Below are positions 11,160 through 24,090 of a stretch of DNA of 64,000 nucleotides, one piece after another (the first letter of the stretch is position 1; the number at the start of each line of letters is the position of its first letter). Origin of the DNA: Piper betle (lineage: Eukaryota; Streptophyta; Magnoliopsida; Piperales; Piperaceae); assembly GCA_033002965.1 (NCBI GenBank), contig JAURVB010001901.1, positions 1 through 64,000 of the forward strand. The letters are read 5' to 3'. The position numbers were made by a program, and so were the translations under genes. The notes beneath the pieces are model-generated. The model made no database searches. It was not told where the DNA came from and saw nothing but the letters and a program-made list of their open reading frames with translations.

Positions 11160-13537
11160 TAGCTCCGAATTTGTAACTTGTTACTATGAATTATTATTTG
11201 CTTTAATCAAATTTCACACTTTTGTAAATTGTAAGGTTGTACTTGTATTCATCACGTACAAGAAAGTTATATAAGATGGATCTTGTGGGTCTTGTTTCTG
11301 ATTTATTTAAATATTATAAGAATATTAACTACAATCGAGACCAAGTCATTTTTTTATTAACTTGCTTTGAGTTGATATTGGGTCAATTTTAATTAAGTCG
11401 AGTCCAAATGGAGTTAATTATATATTTACTTTACTCGAGTTGAGGTCGAGTCATTTTTTTATTAACATGCCTCGAGCCCCGGCGCGCCGCCCTCTATCCC
11501 AGGGCCCCTGCCCCACCCAGCAGCAGCGCCCGAGTCAATAGTATGAAATAAATTTTTCATAAAAACTTGACTCAAGTCAATAGCATGAAATAAATGTTTT
11601 TTAAAAAATAAAAATAATTTTGTAATAAAAACTTGATTCGATCTCGATTCAAGTCAATAATATGAAATAAATTTTTTTAAAAAAATAAAGTAATTTTGTA
11701 ATAAAAACTTTATTTAATCTCGACTCGAGTCAATACTATGAAAAAAATTATTTACGTCCTATTGACTTGAGTCAATAATGAGTCAAATTTTTATTACGAA
11801 AATTTTAAAAAAATTATTTTATACTATTGACTCAAATCGATATCGTAGTACATTACAAAATTATTTATTTTTTTAAAAAATTTAGGCTAGGAGAGGGAGG
11901 CCTCAGTACGGCCAGGGTGGTGGGGACCGAGTCAAGTTTTTATTTAGTCGAGTCGAGTCAATTTTGTAATAAGAGTCTGACTCTGTCCGCACAGGACCGA
12001 GTCAATTTTTTATAACAAAATAAACTAAAAATAATAAAATAATTTTGTAATAAAATTTTACTCTATTGTAACGCGAGTCAATATTATGAAAGATAGTTTT
12101 AAAAATAAAATAATTTTGTAATAAAAACTTAACTCGATCCCTATTTAAGTCAAGTTTTTGTTACAATGTAAATTAAAAATAATAAAATAATTTCGTAATA
12201 AAAACTTGACTCTATCCCAACTCGAGTCAATATTATAAATTAAAAATATTTAAAATAATTTTGTAATAAAAACTACTTGACTTGAATCGAGTCAAGTTTT
12301 TATTTCAAAATTTTTTTATTTCATAATATTTAGTCGAATCGGGATAGAGTCAAGTTTTTATTACAAAATTATTTTTTTATTTTTTAAATTTAATTCGTAA
12401 TATTGATTCGAATTAGGCCCGAGTTAAGTTTTTATTATAAAATTAATTTATTTTTTAAAAATTTATTTCGTATTAAAAACTTGACTCGAGTCGTGACGAG
12501 TAAAGTTTTTATTACGCTACTACCTTCCCCTGTTTCTTCCCCCCGGCCTTCTGTTTTACTACGCCACCCCATCGTGGACGACCTCGCCACTGGCCGCCCG
12601 CAGGGGGGGACTACCGCGGCAGGGTGAGTGAGGGGATCGCAAGGGTGGGGCGGCGGCTGCGAGCGGAGGCAGGGGCGGGGGACAAGGGGGTGGGAATGCG
12701 GGGGGTGAGGCGGGCCGGCAACAGCTGTGGCTGGGGCGGCGGCTGCGAGCGGGGCGGTGAAGGTCGGGGCTGGGGTGACGGCAGAGAAATAGGCGGGGGG
12801 GGAGGGGTGGTGGGTTCGGTAAGAATTTTGATTGTGGGCCGTTGGATTTTTATCCAATGGCCCACAATAAAAACGCTGCTGTACGCTGCATTTGGATGCA
12901 GCGTATAGTAGACTTCCTCCTACTTATAAATTGGGTAAGTCATTTTTTCAAAAGTGGTTAACAAAATTAAAGATTTATAGTCCATTCGCACTTATAAACA
13001 AGATCTTATCCCAATAGGTATTAGATGTGAGACTATGTTAAGAGATCTCACAATCCACCCGGAAATTTCGTCTTTATATTCCTAAACTAAGCCCGTTGAA
13101 AGCCTTAATACACGTCTTTCTTTGGCCCGTGACCGACAACCTTAGCGAACGTCCCTAGTCCAGTCCACCATCTAATATGGAACCAGGTTGCTCGGATATC
13201 ATTTATAATGACCCGACCCAAAGTACAGCGTAATGGGCCTAAGTCTTTCCTTAAAAGTGGTTAACCAAGTTAAAGATTTATAGCCCATTCTCACTTATGA
13301 ATATGATCTTATCCCAATAAGTATTAGATATGAGACTAAGTTAAGAAATCTCATATAAAAATTTAGGGTTTTGAGGTAGACAAGTAAGCAGCGTCAATTT
13401 GACATGTCATCAATTAAAAAGAATAATTTAACAGCATTAGTGTTGGATAGCAGGGATGTTAAGTAATGACTTTTGAAAGAGATGGTAGCTAAGTGATGTT
13501 TTGGGTTGGTTGAGGGGTGTCATGTGATATTTTCCCT

Positions 13538-13582
<45 letters not shown>

Positions 13583-13778
13583 AAAAAGTTACATGAATTA
13601 CACCCTATATAGCTTATATGAGCTATATATTTGATTGAACCTTTTGTAATGGGTCTACAAAATAATATTTATACATATATTAAAAATATGGTAAATAAGT
13701 AGGTGGTCGATAAAATTTTTTCATTTTAATATCATTATCACCTACTTTTTAAATGTTAAGAAAACACAACGTAAGAGA

Positions 13779-13815
<37 letters not shown>

Positions 13816-13882
13816 TTAATTTCTATTACAATTACTTTGATTATTAAGATGAAAGAATTAAAAATATTCGATTGTGTTGAAA

Positions 13883-14139
13883 TGTGTTAATTACAATTAT
13901 TATTTGTTGTTTTATTTATCTATGTAATTTTTGAATTATAGACTACTAGATTGCTTAAAATGAAAGGTGTAGCTCATATAAGGTATAAGAGTTATACAGG
14001 TCTTAGAGAGAGCGAGAGATAATGAGAGAGATTTGACATCAATTAATTCCCAAACTTCAATAAACATCTAATTTTAAAATAAAATAACCTTTGAAAATTA
14101 GTGGTGCACTTTTATTATTATTATTATTATTATCATTAT
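13883..14139. other. AT-rich spacer, no gene
   Basis: Unique AT-rich sequence between the palindrome end and the next element. It closes with a TTA/TTATTA microsatellite that immediately precedes TGTAACACCC. Confidence 0.6.
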
Positions 14140-16967
14140 TGTAACACCCCGTTTCGGCTCACCCGTGAACCGACCCGGAAATGTCACCGGCGACCGAACC
14201 GTTCGCTAATCTACTAGATTCGGTTAAGCCGACCAGGATCTACTCTCGGCGTCTCAAGATGGAGATGCAAATATGAAATGCATGAATGGGAACAATTGGG
14301 TTCTAACGGAGTCCTACATGCATGCCATGACGTACAAGCAAAGACAAGACAAAACAACAAATGAGAAACCAAAAGAAATATATATACTATTTTATGAAAA
14401 TACGATAACACATAACAATCTACAATGACATTCAATCATTATCTCATTCGTTTTTACCTGAGCCGAGTCTGAACTCCAAGGCTCCCTACTCATTCATATT
14501 TATCAGTTCGTTTCATAACAAGTAATTCATTCAAGCAAACACATCAAAATTATCATTTACATAACAATAACACACCATCATTATACATACGTTACACGCG
14601 GCAGGTACATGTGTGTGCGGTTCCGTGCTGCTCCTCCGCAGTCCCGACAGCTTTCATCGCTCGCATTCCTCACCTACATATATATAGAAAAACCGTCAGT
14701 AACGAGTGTTACCGGCCCGGAAAATAACTAATATCAATCTGGCACAGGAGAGCAAACTCTCCTGTTGAATCAAAACCTATATACTTCCTCAAGAACTCTC
14801 ATCAGGGCACATACGGGAGCCGTCGCCTGTCTGGGTCGACAGCGTCCCCCTTTCTTTCTCATTCTCATACCTTGGCCATTTCTCTATCGCTTCTCGCATC
14901 AAATTTCATTCCTTACCGCCCTCTGCACCTTCCATATTACTCCTGGCCTTGAGCACAAAGGCCGAGCACTCTCAGGCAGTCGCCTTCAGTACCCTTTGAA
15001 CCACAAGTCTAGACATGCGCTGCATTGCAGTACCCGTAAACCTCCACACTTCTCCGGGTTTGAGGAACTCAAAGGTGGAGTTGTCCGGATCCTTCGGGAA
15101 CGAAGTGGGTTCTCCCCAGCTCCAGAGCCCGCTCTTCCGAGCACACGCCCTATCTGAAGACGTGGCCACAAGTACCCCTCATTCCATCTCTCACCGAAAA
15201 CGCGAAAACTATATATATATATATATAGGCCTGGGTTGGGATTTATACAATAGGCCCGAAGGCAACTTGAGCTGGATCTGAAGTTCGAAAACAAACTCGA
15301 GGGATCTCATCCTCGAGGGTTATTAATCCGAAATAAAACTGTTGGCTAAATGGCCCGAGTTAAGTGGGATCCGATAAAACGCCACTTAACTCGTCTTGCA
15401 CATGATAAATCAAATATACAATAGAGTAGCATAAAACAGAGAACGAGTCCTAAACGGACCTGGTAGAAGCTCCAAACGGGTCCACGCGCCTAGGCGGCGA
15501 GCTCCTACACCGTACCTACACAATCAAGCTAAAAACTAACGCCCGCATGATGAATCACACATCCTATAGCATGCACGCACAATCAACACAATCACGCATC
15601 AATCAACACACATTAACCTATATCAATTCTAGCAAGTCTACTTAGGCTAGTTTGCATTAGATCATGATCATTACCTAGTTACCCTAATTAGTTTCTTAGC
15701 CTCCATTTTTAACACCACTCAATCAAGCAAATTTCACATTTTATCCTTAATGAAATCTACATTTATATATATTATTATAACATACAATTCACCAATCCTA
15801 GCATGCAATTCTAATAATCAATACTTTCAAATAATTAAATTAAAATAAATTATACCTCGCGTCGTCGAAAATTGGCGACGGCTAGGGTTTCCGTTTCGTG
15901 GCTCGAAACTCGAATTCGGCACCTAGCGGCGTCTGAAGTCCGATCAAATTGGACCAGGTGCATTCGGCGGATGATCCGGCGAAATTTCCCACGAATCCAG
16001 CAGTTTTTCGGCGGATTCCGACGGTTTTCCGGCGACGATTCGGGACGGAGCAATCAGGGGGTCTATCGGCACCAGCTCGACGAGCTTGGTCCGATGGCGG
16101 TGTCAAACAAGGTAGCCGACGCGGCGATGGCCGTCAACGACGGCGTCGAAAGTGGGCGGCGGTGGCGGCGTGCTCCGATCGGGGCTCCGGCCGGCCTCGA
16201 CGGCGGTCGAGATGATGGGGGAAACGTCGGCAACGGCGAGGGGGTGGTCGTCGGGGTCACAGCGGCGGTGGCAATGCGACCGAACGGCGGCGGAATCCGG
16301 CTTGGAGTGGCGACGGCCGAGGCGGTTTCGTGGGGCGATTCCGACGTCCTGGCGGCGAGATGGTGGCCGGGGTGGGTCGTGGCAGCACGGCGACTGCACG
16401 GCAGGGCAGGGCGGCGTTGATCGGCGGCAGCGACGTCGGCAGCTGGCAGCAACACACAATGACGGCGGCTAGGGTTTAGGGTGAGGAAGGTGTCGGGGAA
16501 GATGAAGGGGCGTGCGATGGCATTTTTGTAAATTAAACTTGACTCGACTCCGACTCGAGTCAATAATAATAACTATCTCCTAATAAATCCTAAAAAAATC
16601 CAAAACAAATTGGGAAAAATCCCGTAAAATCAAACAAACACAACAACATCCAAATGATATGTTCTATAACTAATAGCCCACCCGAATATAATCCAAAGCA
16701 TCCTAATGCGTTATTCGGCCTAAAACTATTCTACGATCAAATAAAAATAACAATCAATACTGTATACCTCCATATACTTGATAACCCATTTCTCATCATC
16801 TTTCAGGCGTTATCATCGTACACTTGAGCATACATGACTCTCATCGCTCATAACTCACAGCTGGCCTCAACTCAGCTCGCGGTCCATGAAGCTGACTCGA
16901 CTCGAACCAACATTTGAACCGACTGGTTCACTCCCGTAAAACTCTGACTCGAGTCACGGGTTTTACA
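14140..16967 (-). mobile_element. near-complete 2.8-kb TG...CA element, solo-LTR-like
   Basis: Starts TGTAACACCC at 14140 and ends GGGTTTTACA at 16967. It contains all segments of the family: the outer 890 bp, a promoter-like part (TATTGTATAAATCCC on the minus strand near 15240), the CGCCTAGGCGGCGAGCTC box (about 15490), an AT-rich part, a GC-rich part (15870-16480), a GACTCG...CGAGTC hairpin near 16540 and the GACTCGAGTCACGGG terminus. The promoter direction gives the minus orientation. It has no coding capacity for retroviral proteins, so a solo LTR or a non-autonomous element fits. The flanking 5-mers ATTAT and CCTAG do not match, so no target duplication is visible. Confidence 0.6.
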
Positions 16968-18314
16968 CCTAGCACTTTTAATTTCAATTTCAAAGCATAC
17001 CTATTCTAATTAGGTGACAATGGTTTAATCAATTTAATCTGTTTAACTTAATGCTAGCATGGAAAACCTAATTCATACAAGTTCATAAATTAATTAGTTA
17101 ACAAGCATTTAATTAACTATTCAATGGTTTACTAACAATTTCATTAGTAAGCATTTATATCATACAACACAATTTATGCTAATCATCACATGTTTATCAT
17201 AATCATGATTAATTAAACTAAAATCATGAAGTTAATACAATTAATTCTAATATGCTACCATGACCACAACATGTATGTAATAATTCTAAAAAAGAAGGAA
17301 GAACCATCTCGCGATCGGCACTAAACTTGGTGCCGACGGACGAAGGCGGTGAAGGCGAGTTGACAGTTTTCCGGCGACTGTGCCGGCGGTTTTCCGGTGA
17401 CTGCTTCGGCGGGGCAATCAGAGGTAGGGGTTAGCACCGTCTCGGCGAGCTTGTCCCAATGGTGGTGACGACAAATGCAGCCGCGGCGGCGATGGCCACC
17501 GACAGCGGCGTTGAGTGAGGTCGGGGTGGTAGGCCGCTCCAATTAGACCCACGGCTGGCCTCGACGGCAGCGCTAGGCAAGGGGGAAAGGTAGGGAAGTC
17601 GAGGGGAGAAGCTCCGACGTCATAGCGGTGGCGGTCTGGCGCAGACGGCGGCAGAATCACATCGGGAACGGAGGGAAATCGAGGGCGATTTCCGGCGTCG
17701 CAACGGCTGGACGGTGGCCGGGCGTGGTCGAGGCGGCAAGGCGACGGCTCGGCCTGGCTGGGCGGCGTCGATCGGCGGCAAGGTGGCATCGACGACGGTG
17801 GCAAAATTCTCAAGGGCAGCGGCGGTGAAAACGCGGGTTGGGGGAGGAAGATGAAAAGTATAGGGGGTGGCAAAGTTGTAAATAAGGCTTGACTCGACAC
17901 TGGCTCGAGTCAAGAATAATAACTGACTCGGAATAAATCCTAGAAAAATTGAGAAAAATCCCATAAAATCAAACAAAATATCACAACATCCAAATGACAT
18001 GTTGTATAACTAATAACCCACCCGAATACTATCTAATGCGTCCTAATGCATTATTCGGCCTAAACTAATTCTACGGTCACAACATAAATAAAATAAAATC
18101 ATTAACTTTATACTCTCATATCTACTGATAATTCAGTCTGCTGATGCGTATCTAACGCTATTATCGATACTTGGGTATGCATAAACCCTCATAGCGTGTG
18201 TGCACGGTCGACCTCAGCCCTGCACACGTGTTCTGAAAACTGAACCGACTCAAACTACAGTCAAACCGACTAGCTAACGACTATAAAACCCTGACTTGAG
18301 TCGTGGGATTTACA
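16968..18314 (-). mobile_element. older, diverged partial copy of the same element (terminal half)
   Basis: The AT-rich part, the GC-rich part (17330-17870), the CTTGACTCG...CTCGAGTCAAG hairpin (17886-17915) and the terminus (GACTTGAGTCGTGGGATTTACA, ending 18314) match the 14140 copy with clearly lower identity. The other half of the element is absent on the left, where the younger copy abuts. Confidence 0.6.
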
Positions 18315-20465
18315 TCTACTAATATACTTGACTTACTGCCACTATTTTGCATGATGATTTGTTGTCAAAGTAGTGTCGAATTATATTTTACATTATTGTG
18401 ATCATTTTAGATGGCTCATAAGTATTTTTTTACAACTTTGCATTATTGAAGAATGAAAGAGGATAACAATAAAAAAATGACAATGGAGATTTTGTGCAAT
18501 ATATTGCAACCTTTTATCCTATTGTTAAAGAAGAATTCAAATCACACAATGGAATGCAATTTAATTCTTTGAATGATGCATTTGACTTCTACACTAGCTA
18601 TTTAGCAAAGGGAGGGTTTGGAGTGCAAACATAGTACAAATTTTCATAAAATAACAAAAGAACTATGCTCCCAAGCATTTGTGTGTTCTAAAGGACATTT
18701 AGAGAAAATGAGTATAAAATCCATGATGAAGAAGAAGTTTAAATTAGTAATGGGATGGATATGGGTACAGGAAAAAAGAACAGAAAAGATCACCATAAAG
18801 GGAAAAAAAATTTATCTATAATTCGAGAAGATTGCTAAGTACGTAAGTACCTAAGAATAAAGAGGGCATGTGGGAGGTCATGACTTTTGAAGAAGATCAT
18901 AGTCATGTACTCGGTACACTATCAAAAACTTATTTTATTCGGTTACATAGGTATGTTACACACATGCACCGTAATTTGATTGACACATTTTCATAGGCTA
19001 ACTTAAAACCTTCTCAATTATATTCTGTGTAAATAATTAAAGTAGGAGGGACTGAAATCATTGGATGCACTGAAATAGACATTTAAAATGTCCAAATAAG
19101 AAATAGCAAGGAGAAGAAGAAAATTGATGCTCAATTGTTAATTGAACATTTGGATGAAATGTAAAAGATAAATGACTCATTTTTTTATTGCTTTGAAGTT
19201 AATGATGATGGTAGAGTGAATAATTGTTTTTGGGCTAATGAAATTTCTAGAAAAAATTACCATCATTTCTCATGTGTATTGTTATTTGATATTACAAATG
19301 ATACAAATAAATATTATTTTGTTTTTGTACCATTCATATGAGTAAACCATTACAAGCAAACCATTACCTTTGAATGTGCATTCTTATACAATGAGAAGGC
19401 TGAGACATTAATGTGGCTTTTTGAAATTTTTTTGAAATGGATGGATGGAAAACACCTAGGGGCCAACGTTAGTGATCAATGTCCTGCCATAGAAAAAGCA
19501 CTTTCAATGACATTCCTTAGAACCTATCATCACTTTTGCATTTGGCATATCCTAAAAACGAAAGCTGAAAAGATAGGTACACTTGCCTATAGGAAAGAGT
19601 TCTATGAACCATTTAATAAATGTGTATATGATGCACATAGTGAACATATGTTTGAAGTGCAATGGAGTGAAATATTGAAAGTAAATAGGTTAGACAAAAA
19701 CGTGTGGTTAGATTCAATATATAAGATTTGTCATAAGTGGGTGCTAGTGTATGACAAAGATATATTCTTGGCTGGTATAAGAAATTCTCAACAGAATGAA
19801 TCACAATATATGCATTATTCAAGGTATGTCAACAAAAAAAATAGTCTTATTGAGTTTATACACAGATTTGAGAGAACCATTAAAAGACAGATTGAATGAG
19901 GCAAAAGAATCTTATAAAAACGAATGCAAAAAACCCAAATTGGTGACTTTCTTTCAGATAGAAAGTAGGATGACAAAGGTATATACTTACAAGATTTTCT
20001 ATGCATTTCAAGATGAACAATAACATAGTTTGGTTTGTTACTCTTCTTATAAGGAAGAAGATTGATAGATTGAAAGTTATGGTCTTACATACCCTATAAA
20101 TGATAATGGATTTGTTGCTTGTGTTGCCTATAATGTAGTTGAAAGTAAATTCACATGCAAGTGTAAGCTTTTGGAGAGTGAAAGTATTGCATGCAAACAT
20201 TTACTTTATGTACCGAGAATGAATAAAAGTGATATTTTGCTTGTACACTACATCTTCAAGAGGTGAACACTTGAAATAGCAAAAGAAGTCGTTTTGGATA
20301 GTGATGGAGTTGAAGTTTGTGGGGATTGCAACAAATCTTCAATATCCCATAGGGGAGAGTTGCACTCCATATTTTATCGATTGGCAACAAAAGCATATTT
20401 ATCAGCGGAGAAATTTGAAGTTTTTAAACAAAAACGTTTGGAGGTTGAGAAATTAGTGGAAGATG
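18315..20465 (+). pseudogene. FAR1/FHY3-type MULE transposase pseudogene (most complete copy)
   Basis: Read on plus. The FAR1 DNA-binding domain start is visible as FNSLNDAFDFYTSYLAKGGF (about 18560-18625), followed by a decayed WRKY-GCM1-like part. The MULE transposase core is open at 19411-19899: LMWLFEIFLKWM, then DQCPAIEKALS with the second catalytic aspartate, HHFCIWHIL, the EFYEPFN...FEVQWSE block and YVNKKNSLIEFIHRFER. A SWIM relic follows (CKCKLLES...ACKHLLYV, about 20158-20210) with intact CxC and CxH, then KLVEDV where the next element joins at 20466. In-frame stops and frameshifts (for example before 19411 and after 19899) make it non-functional. It is related to but clearly diverged from the palindrome copies. 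Confidence 0.85.
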
Positions 20466-22600
20466 TTATAACACCCAAATTCGGCTCGCTCGCGAACCGA
20501 ACTAGAATGTTACGGGTCACTTAACTAAGTCAGCTAACCCGAACCTAACCCAAACGAATTTATTCTTGACATTTTAAGATGGAAAATAAATCTCGTAATT
20601 CATGTATAATATGCAAGGAACCCTAACAAGATACTATGTGAATGAAACAACAAATAATTCATACTAAAAAATAATTACGATAAAATAGATAAAATTTCTA
20701 AAATTAAATTGACAGAATTTCCCCTAAAAGTGCAATAAGTGACGAACCAGTCAAAACAACAATATATATCACACCATTAACATTTTTCATTTCATAATAT
20801 ACTAAAGTATCATCAACAAAACTTTTTACATAAACTGAGTCTTAAGCCATCTGTGTGTTTTATCTGTCACATCTATTATATTCACATAATCAAATTCATA
20901 AAGTGGGTCTTGACCATTTTTAGTGATCTCCTCTATCACATTGTCACAACATTTTTAAGAGTTTATGTAACACATCATAAACAAAATCGTATATCAGATC
21001 AAACACATATTGCATCAAGTTCGTGTGTGCACATAGTAGTCACTGCTCTTTCGTCCAGGCTAACATATCATACTTTTGCTCCTTACCTATGTTTATTTAA
21101 AAGAAAATGTTAGTAACGAGTATTAGTGGTCTAGAAATAACTATAGCAAACTAGTAAATAAGAGTTTACTCTCATTTTGAAAAAAATATTTTTATATCTT
21201 CTAGTGAACTCTCATAAGGGCATCTACTGAGGAATCATCGGGCCATGGACCAAATAGCATCCTAAGCTCTGCTGATGCCTCTCTTGGTATTTTCTCGTTT
21301 TCTTTTTTGTCCCTTGAGACTACCAGTATACCATCTTAAGCCCTTCTATTTCCTCCATATTTCTCTAGCCCTGAGCACAAAGGCAAAATACTCTCAAACA
21401 GTTGCCTTCAGTACCCTTAAACTTCATGTCCCGACGTTTAAGGTACTAAACAATACCCTTAAACCTCTCTGTTTCTTTGATATTTCTCGAGGCTTCAGCA
21501 CAAAGGTCGAATACTCTCAAATAGTTGCTTTAAGTACCCTTAAACCTCATGTCAGACATGCACTGTACTAAATAATACCCTTAAACCTTTACGTTTCTTC
21601 GAATGTGAGGAAACTCAAAACGTAGAGTTGTTAGGATCCCTTGGAAATAGAACAATCCTTTCACTAATCTAGAGTCCATTGTGACTAATACATACATTCG
21701 CTGATGGTACGTGCGAGTCAATTTTGTCATCTCTCGTCTCACTAAAAATTTGATAAAATTATATATAAGCCTGAAAAGGGTTTATATAATAAGGTTGAAA
21801 GCAATTTGCGTTGGATCTTGTTTTCGAAATCAGACCTGAAGGATCTCATCCTTAAGGGTTATTAATCGAAAAAATTGTTCAACTAAATAACTCGAGTTAA
21901 GTAAGATCCGATAAAATACTACTTTATTCGTCCTACAAATAATAAATCAAATCATACAAAATAGAAATAAAAATAAGGGAGAAATTTTAAACGGACCTGG
22001 TAAAAGCTCCAAGTGAGGTCTCAAGTCTAAACGACAAACTCCTATTATGTATTTATACATCAAAATTAAACATAAATGCTCATGCTAACCATATGATGTA
22101 TGAATGGAATGAATGCATATGAATCATTACAAAATTACGAATACTATAATTATTAACATCACTATCAGGTTATCAACAAATAAATTAAATTTAAAATTAA
22201 CAATTTAAAATATTTTTATCATTACTTTTAACTAGTTGAGTACATCATAATTTTTAAACTTATTATCATCTCATATTAATTCTCATTTTGAATTAATTTT
22301 TTAATTAAATAATTAATTAACCTACACAATTATATACCCTAATACCTAACTTCACAATTTTTAACATCATCAATATCATATTAGATTTCATAATCAAATA
22401 ATTCGAGTTATAATTTATCGTAATCAATTCTTAATTACATACATAAATTTATTAATCACAGATAATTATCACAAATTTACAAAATGAATGTATTAACAAA
22501 AACATAAAAAATTCATGAAAATTATAAATGACATACATAATAATTAAAATAAATTAAAAATAAAAAATTTAAAAAGAGATAAACGTCTCCCAGTATGAAA
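20466..22600 (-). mobile_element. older, diverged partial copy of the 3-kb element (opposite half)
   Basis: Begins TATAACACCC AAATTCGGCTCGC inside the MULE coding sequence and follows the family order: outer part, repeated ACCCTTAAACCTC blocks with CTGAGCACAAAGGC (21350-21600), an AT box, CCTTAAGGGTTATTAATC (about 21850), AAACGGACCTGG (about 21990) and a long AT-rich part that fades out near 22600. The GC-rich and GACTCG terminal parts are missing. The right boundary is approximate. Confidence 0.55.
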
Positions 22601-24056
22601 AGACAGTTGGACCACTGTGAAAATGAAGACGATGACTCTACACAAAAGGTTCGGAGTAATGATTATGCAGCATTCTTGTTTTTTTATTCATGTAGTATTT
22701 TTTTTCTTTTTATTTTTTGGAGCTTGGGAGTAATGATAAGTGAACCCAACTTTGAGATGACCCTTCCAAGGACTATGGACCAAACAAAATTTTAAGCACA
22801 AATTTGGCGGGGAGTTGTTCAATGCCAAAACAAGATTTCTATTTGGTTAATATAATTGCTTGACATGAAAACTATATGCCATGAACATGGTTTTATTTTA
22901 TAAGATGACCTTCTCTTAGTTGATGGTATTCAGGTACAAATTTACAAAATATGTTTTCCCCCCTTTTTATTGTGAAGAGAACACCAAACGGAATTGAGCT
23001 TGGTGAATAGAAGCATATGCCAATTCTCAAATATACTCTCATCAAGAAATTATTACAATCAAATGATCCACAATTGCCCGTTTCTTTTTACCATTTCCCT
23101 CGGCACAACCTTTTCTCATTTTTCCCTACCAACTAACCAAAGCATCCAAGAACTTGTAGATGCTTCGTCCAGAACACCCCTACATCCGGCTGCAGGTATG
23201 ATCGAAGGAAATGCAATCCACATTCAACTTACAAGTCTTACAAACACTTGCACTGAAGACAGAAGGCATATCCACACATCTCTTGACATACTTGGGCTTG
23301 GATCTAATTGGGCAGAGGGATTATACATAAAAATCTACTCACGTTTAACACTCACAAAAAAAAAAGCAAAACAAATACAATCTGCAACGCAAAACATGTC
23401 TTTTTCCTCATCCAGCCCATACAACTACAAACAGAATCATGGCTCCACGTCAAAGCCAAATAAAATTACAAATTAAGACATAGAACAAATTGATTCATAA
23501 ACCTCAAATTAACATGCCATAACACAATCCAATCTTTGATGCAAATATAGGAATGTATTATTAAAAATAAACAATGCAGTACAACATCACCGTGCCCTAA
23601 ATCAAAGCAATAGCAACACACGAACCCCTGGTGTTGCTAAAAGACTGGAACACTGTCAAGCTCCTCAGTCAGCCAAGCTGAGTGATCCTCCCTTACACGT
23701 TCTACCTTCTATCTCAGATCTAACCCACCAAGAACTTCGCCAACCCGCAAACCCCACCATTCTCATCTCCCAACGACCGTACAAATCATCATACCTCTTG
23801 AACATCATTGCTCTCCGTCTTGCCTCTGCTGTTGCATGATTGGAGCGGTCGTGGTTCACCGGAGATCATCATCGAGGGTTCATTGGAGGGGCTGATGGAA
23901 GGGAGGATGGATGAGAGGAGAGGACTCGGCCGAGAGGTTGCCGGCGGGGGGGGGTGGGAGGGCGGGCTTAGAAGAGGCAATAAAGCAGCGGCTGATTTGA
24001 GGGGGCGGGAAAGCAGCGTCGAAGTGATAGACGAGAAATAGGCAGCATGCGAGAGT

Positions 24057-24086
<30 letters not shown>
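22601..24086. other. no gene identified; ends in a TA microsatellite
   Basis: Mixed-composition sequence with several short frames on both strands, none matching a family I know. A TATA-type dinucleotide tract at 24058-24086 borders the second palindrome. One weak candidate, a small secreted peptide on the minus strand, is listed separately. Confidence 0.4.
23180..23420 (-). CDS. speculative small secreted Cys-rich peptide, two exons
   Basis: An ATG at 23420 starts MGWMRKKTCFALQIVFVLLF, a basic then strongly hydrophobic N-terminus like a signal peptide. The frame meets a GTGAGT donor at 23355. An acceptor after CTCTGCCCAATTAG ends at 23304 and joins in phase to SKPKYVKRC...SVCKTCKLNVDC...HTCSRM, with a stop at 23180-23182. 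The result is about 62 residues with five cysteines after the signal. Against it: the implied intron is only 52 nt, unusually short for plants, the run of ten T makes the frame uncertain, and five is an odd cysteine count. No family was recognised. Confidence 0.18.

Positions 24087-24090
<4 letters not shown>

Larger units (their letters stand above)
792..13882. repeat. 13.1-kb imperfect palindrome (inverted repeat with about 6.5-kb arms)
   Basis: Sequence from 792 rightward reappears as its reverse complement from 13882 leftward. Symmetry continues to a centre near 7343, where TTTTACGC is followed by ATGGCATT and then GCGTAAAA. Matched landmarks are a TC tract (from 861) with a GA tract (about 13775-13812), a TA tract (1094-1131) with its mirror (about 13540-13580), GC-rich blocks at 1860-2100 and 12540-12790, transposase relics at 3525-4884 and 9801-11159, and element ends at 4885 and 9800. 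Arms differ by scattered substitutions and 1-nt indels, so one is not a verbatim copy of the other. There is no clear target-site duplication outside the arms. It may be a real inverted duplication, a foldback element or an assembly artefact. Confidence 0.9.

Noticed and set aside
792..13882. Palindrome as a pure assembly duplication
   Set aside because: Arms differ by scattered substitutions and indels and have different unique flanks, so a simple copied contig is unlikely. An artefact is still possible and is raised as a finding.
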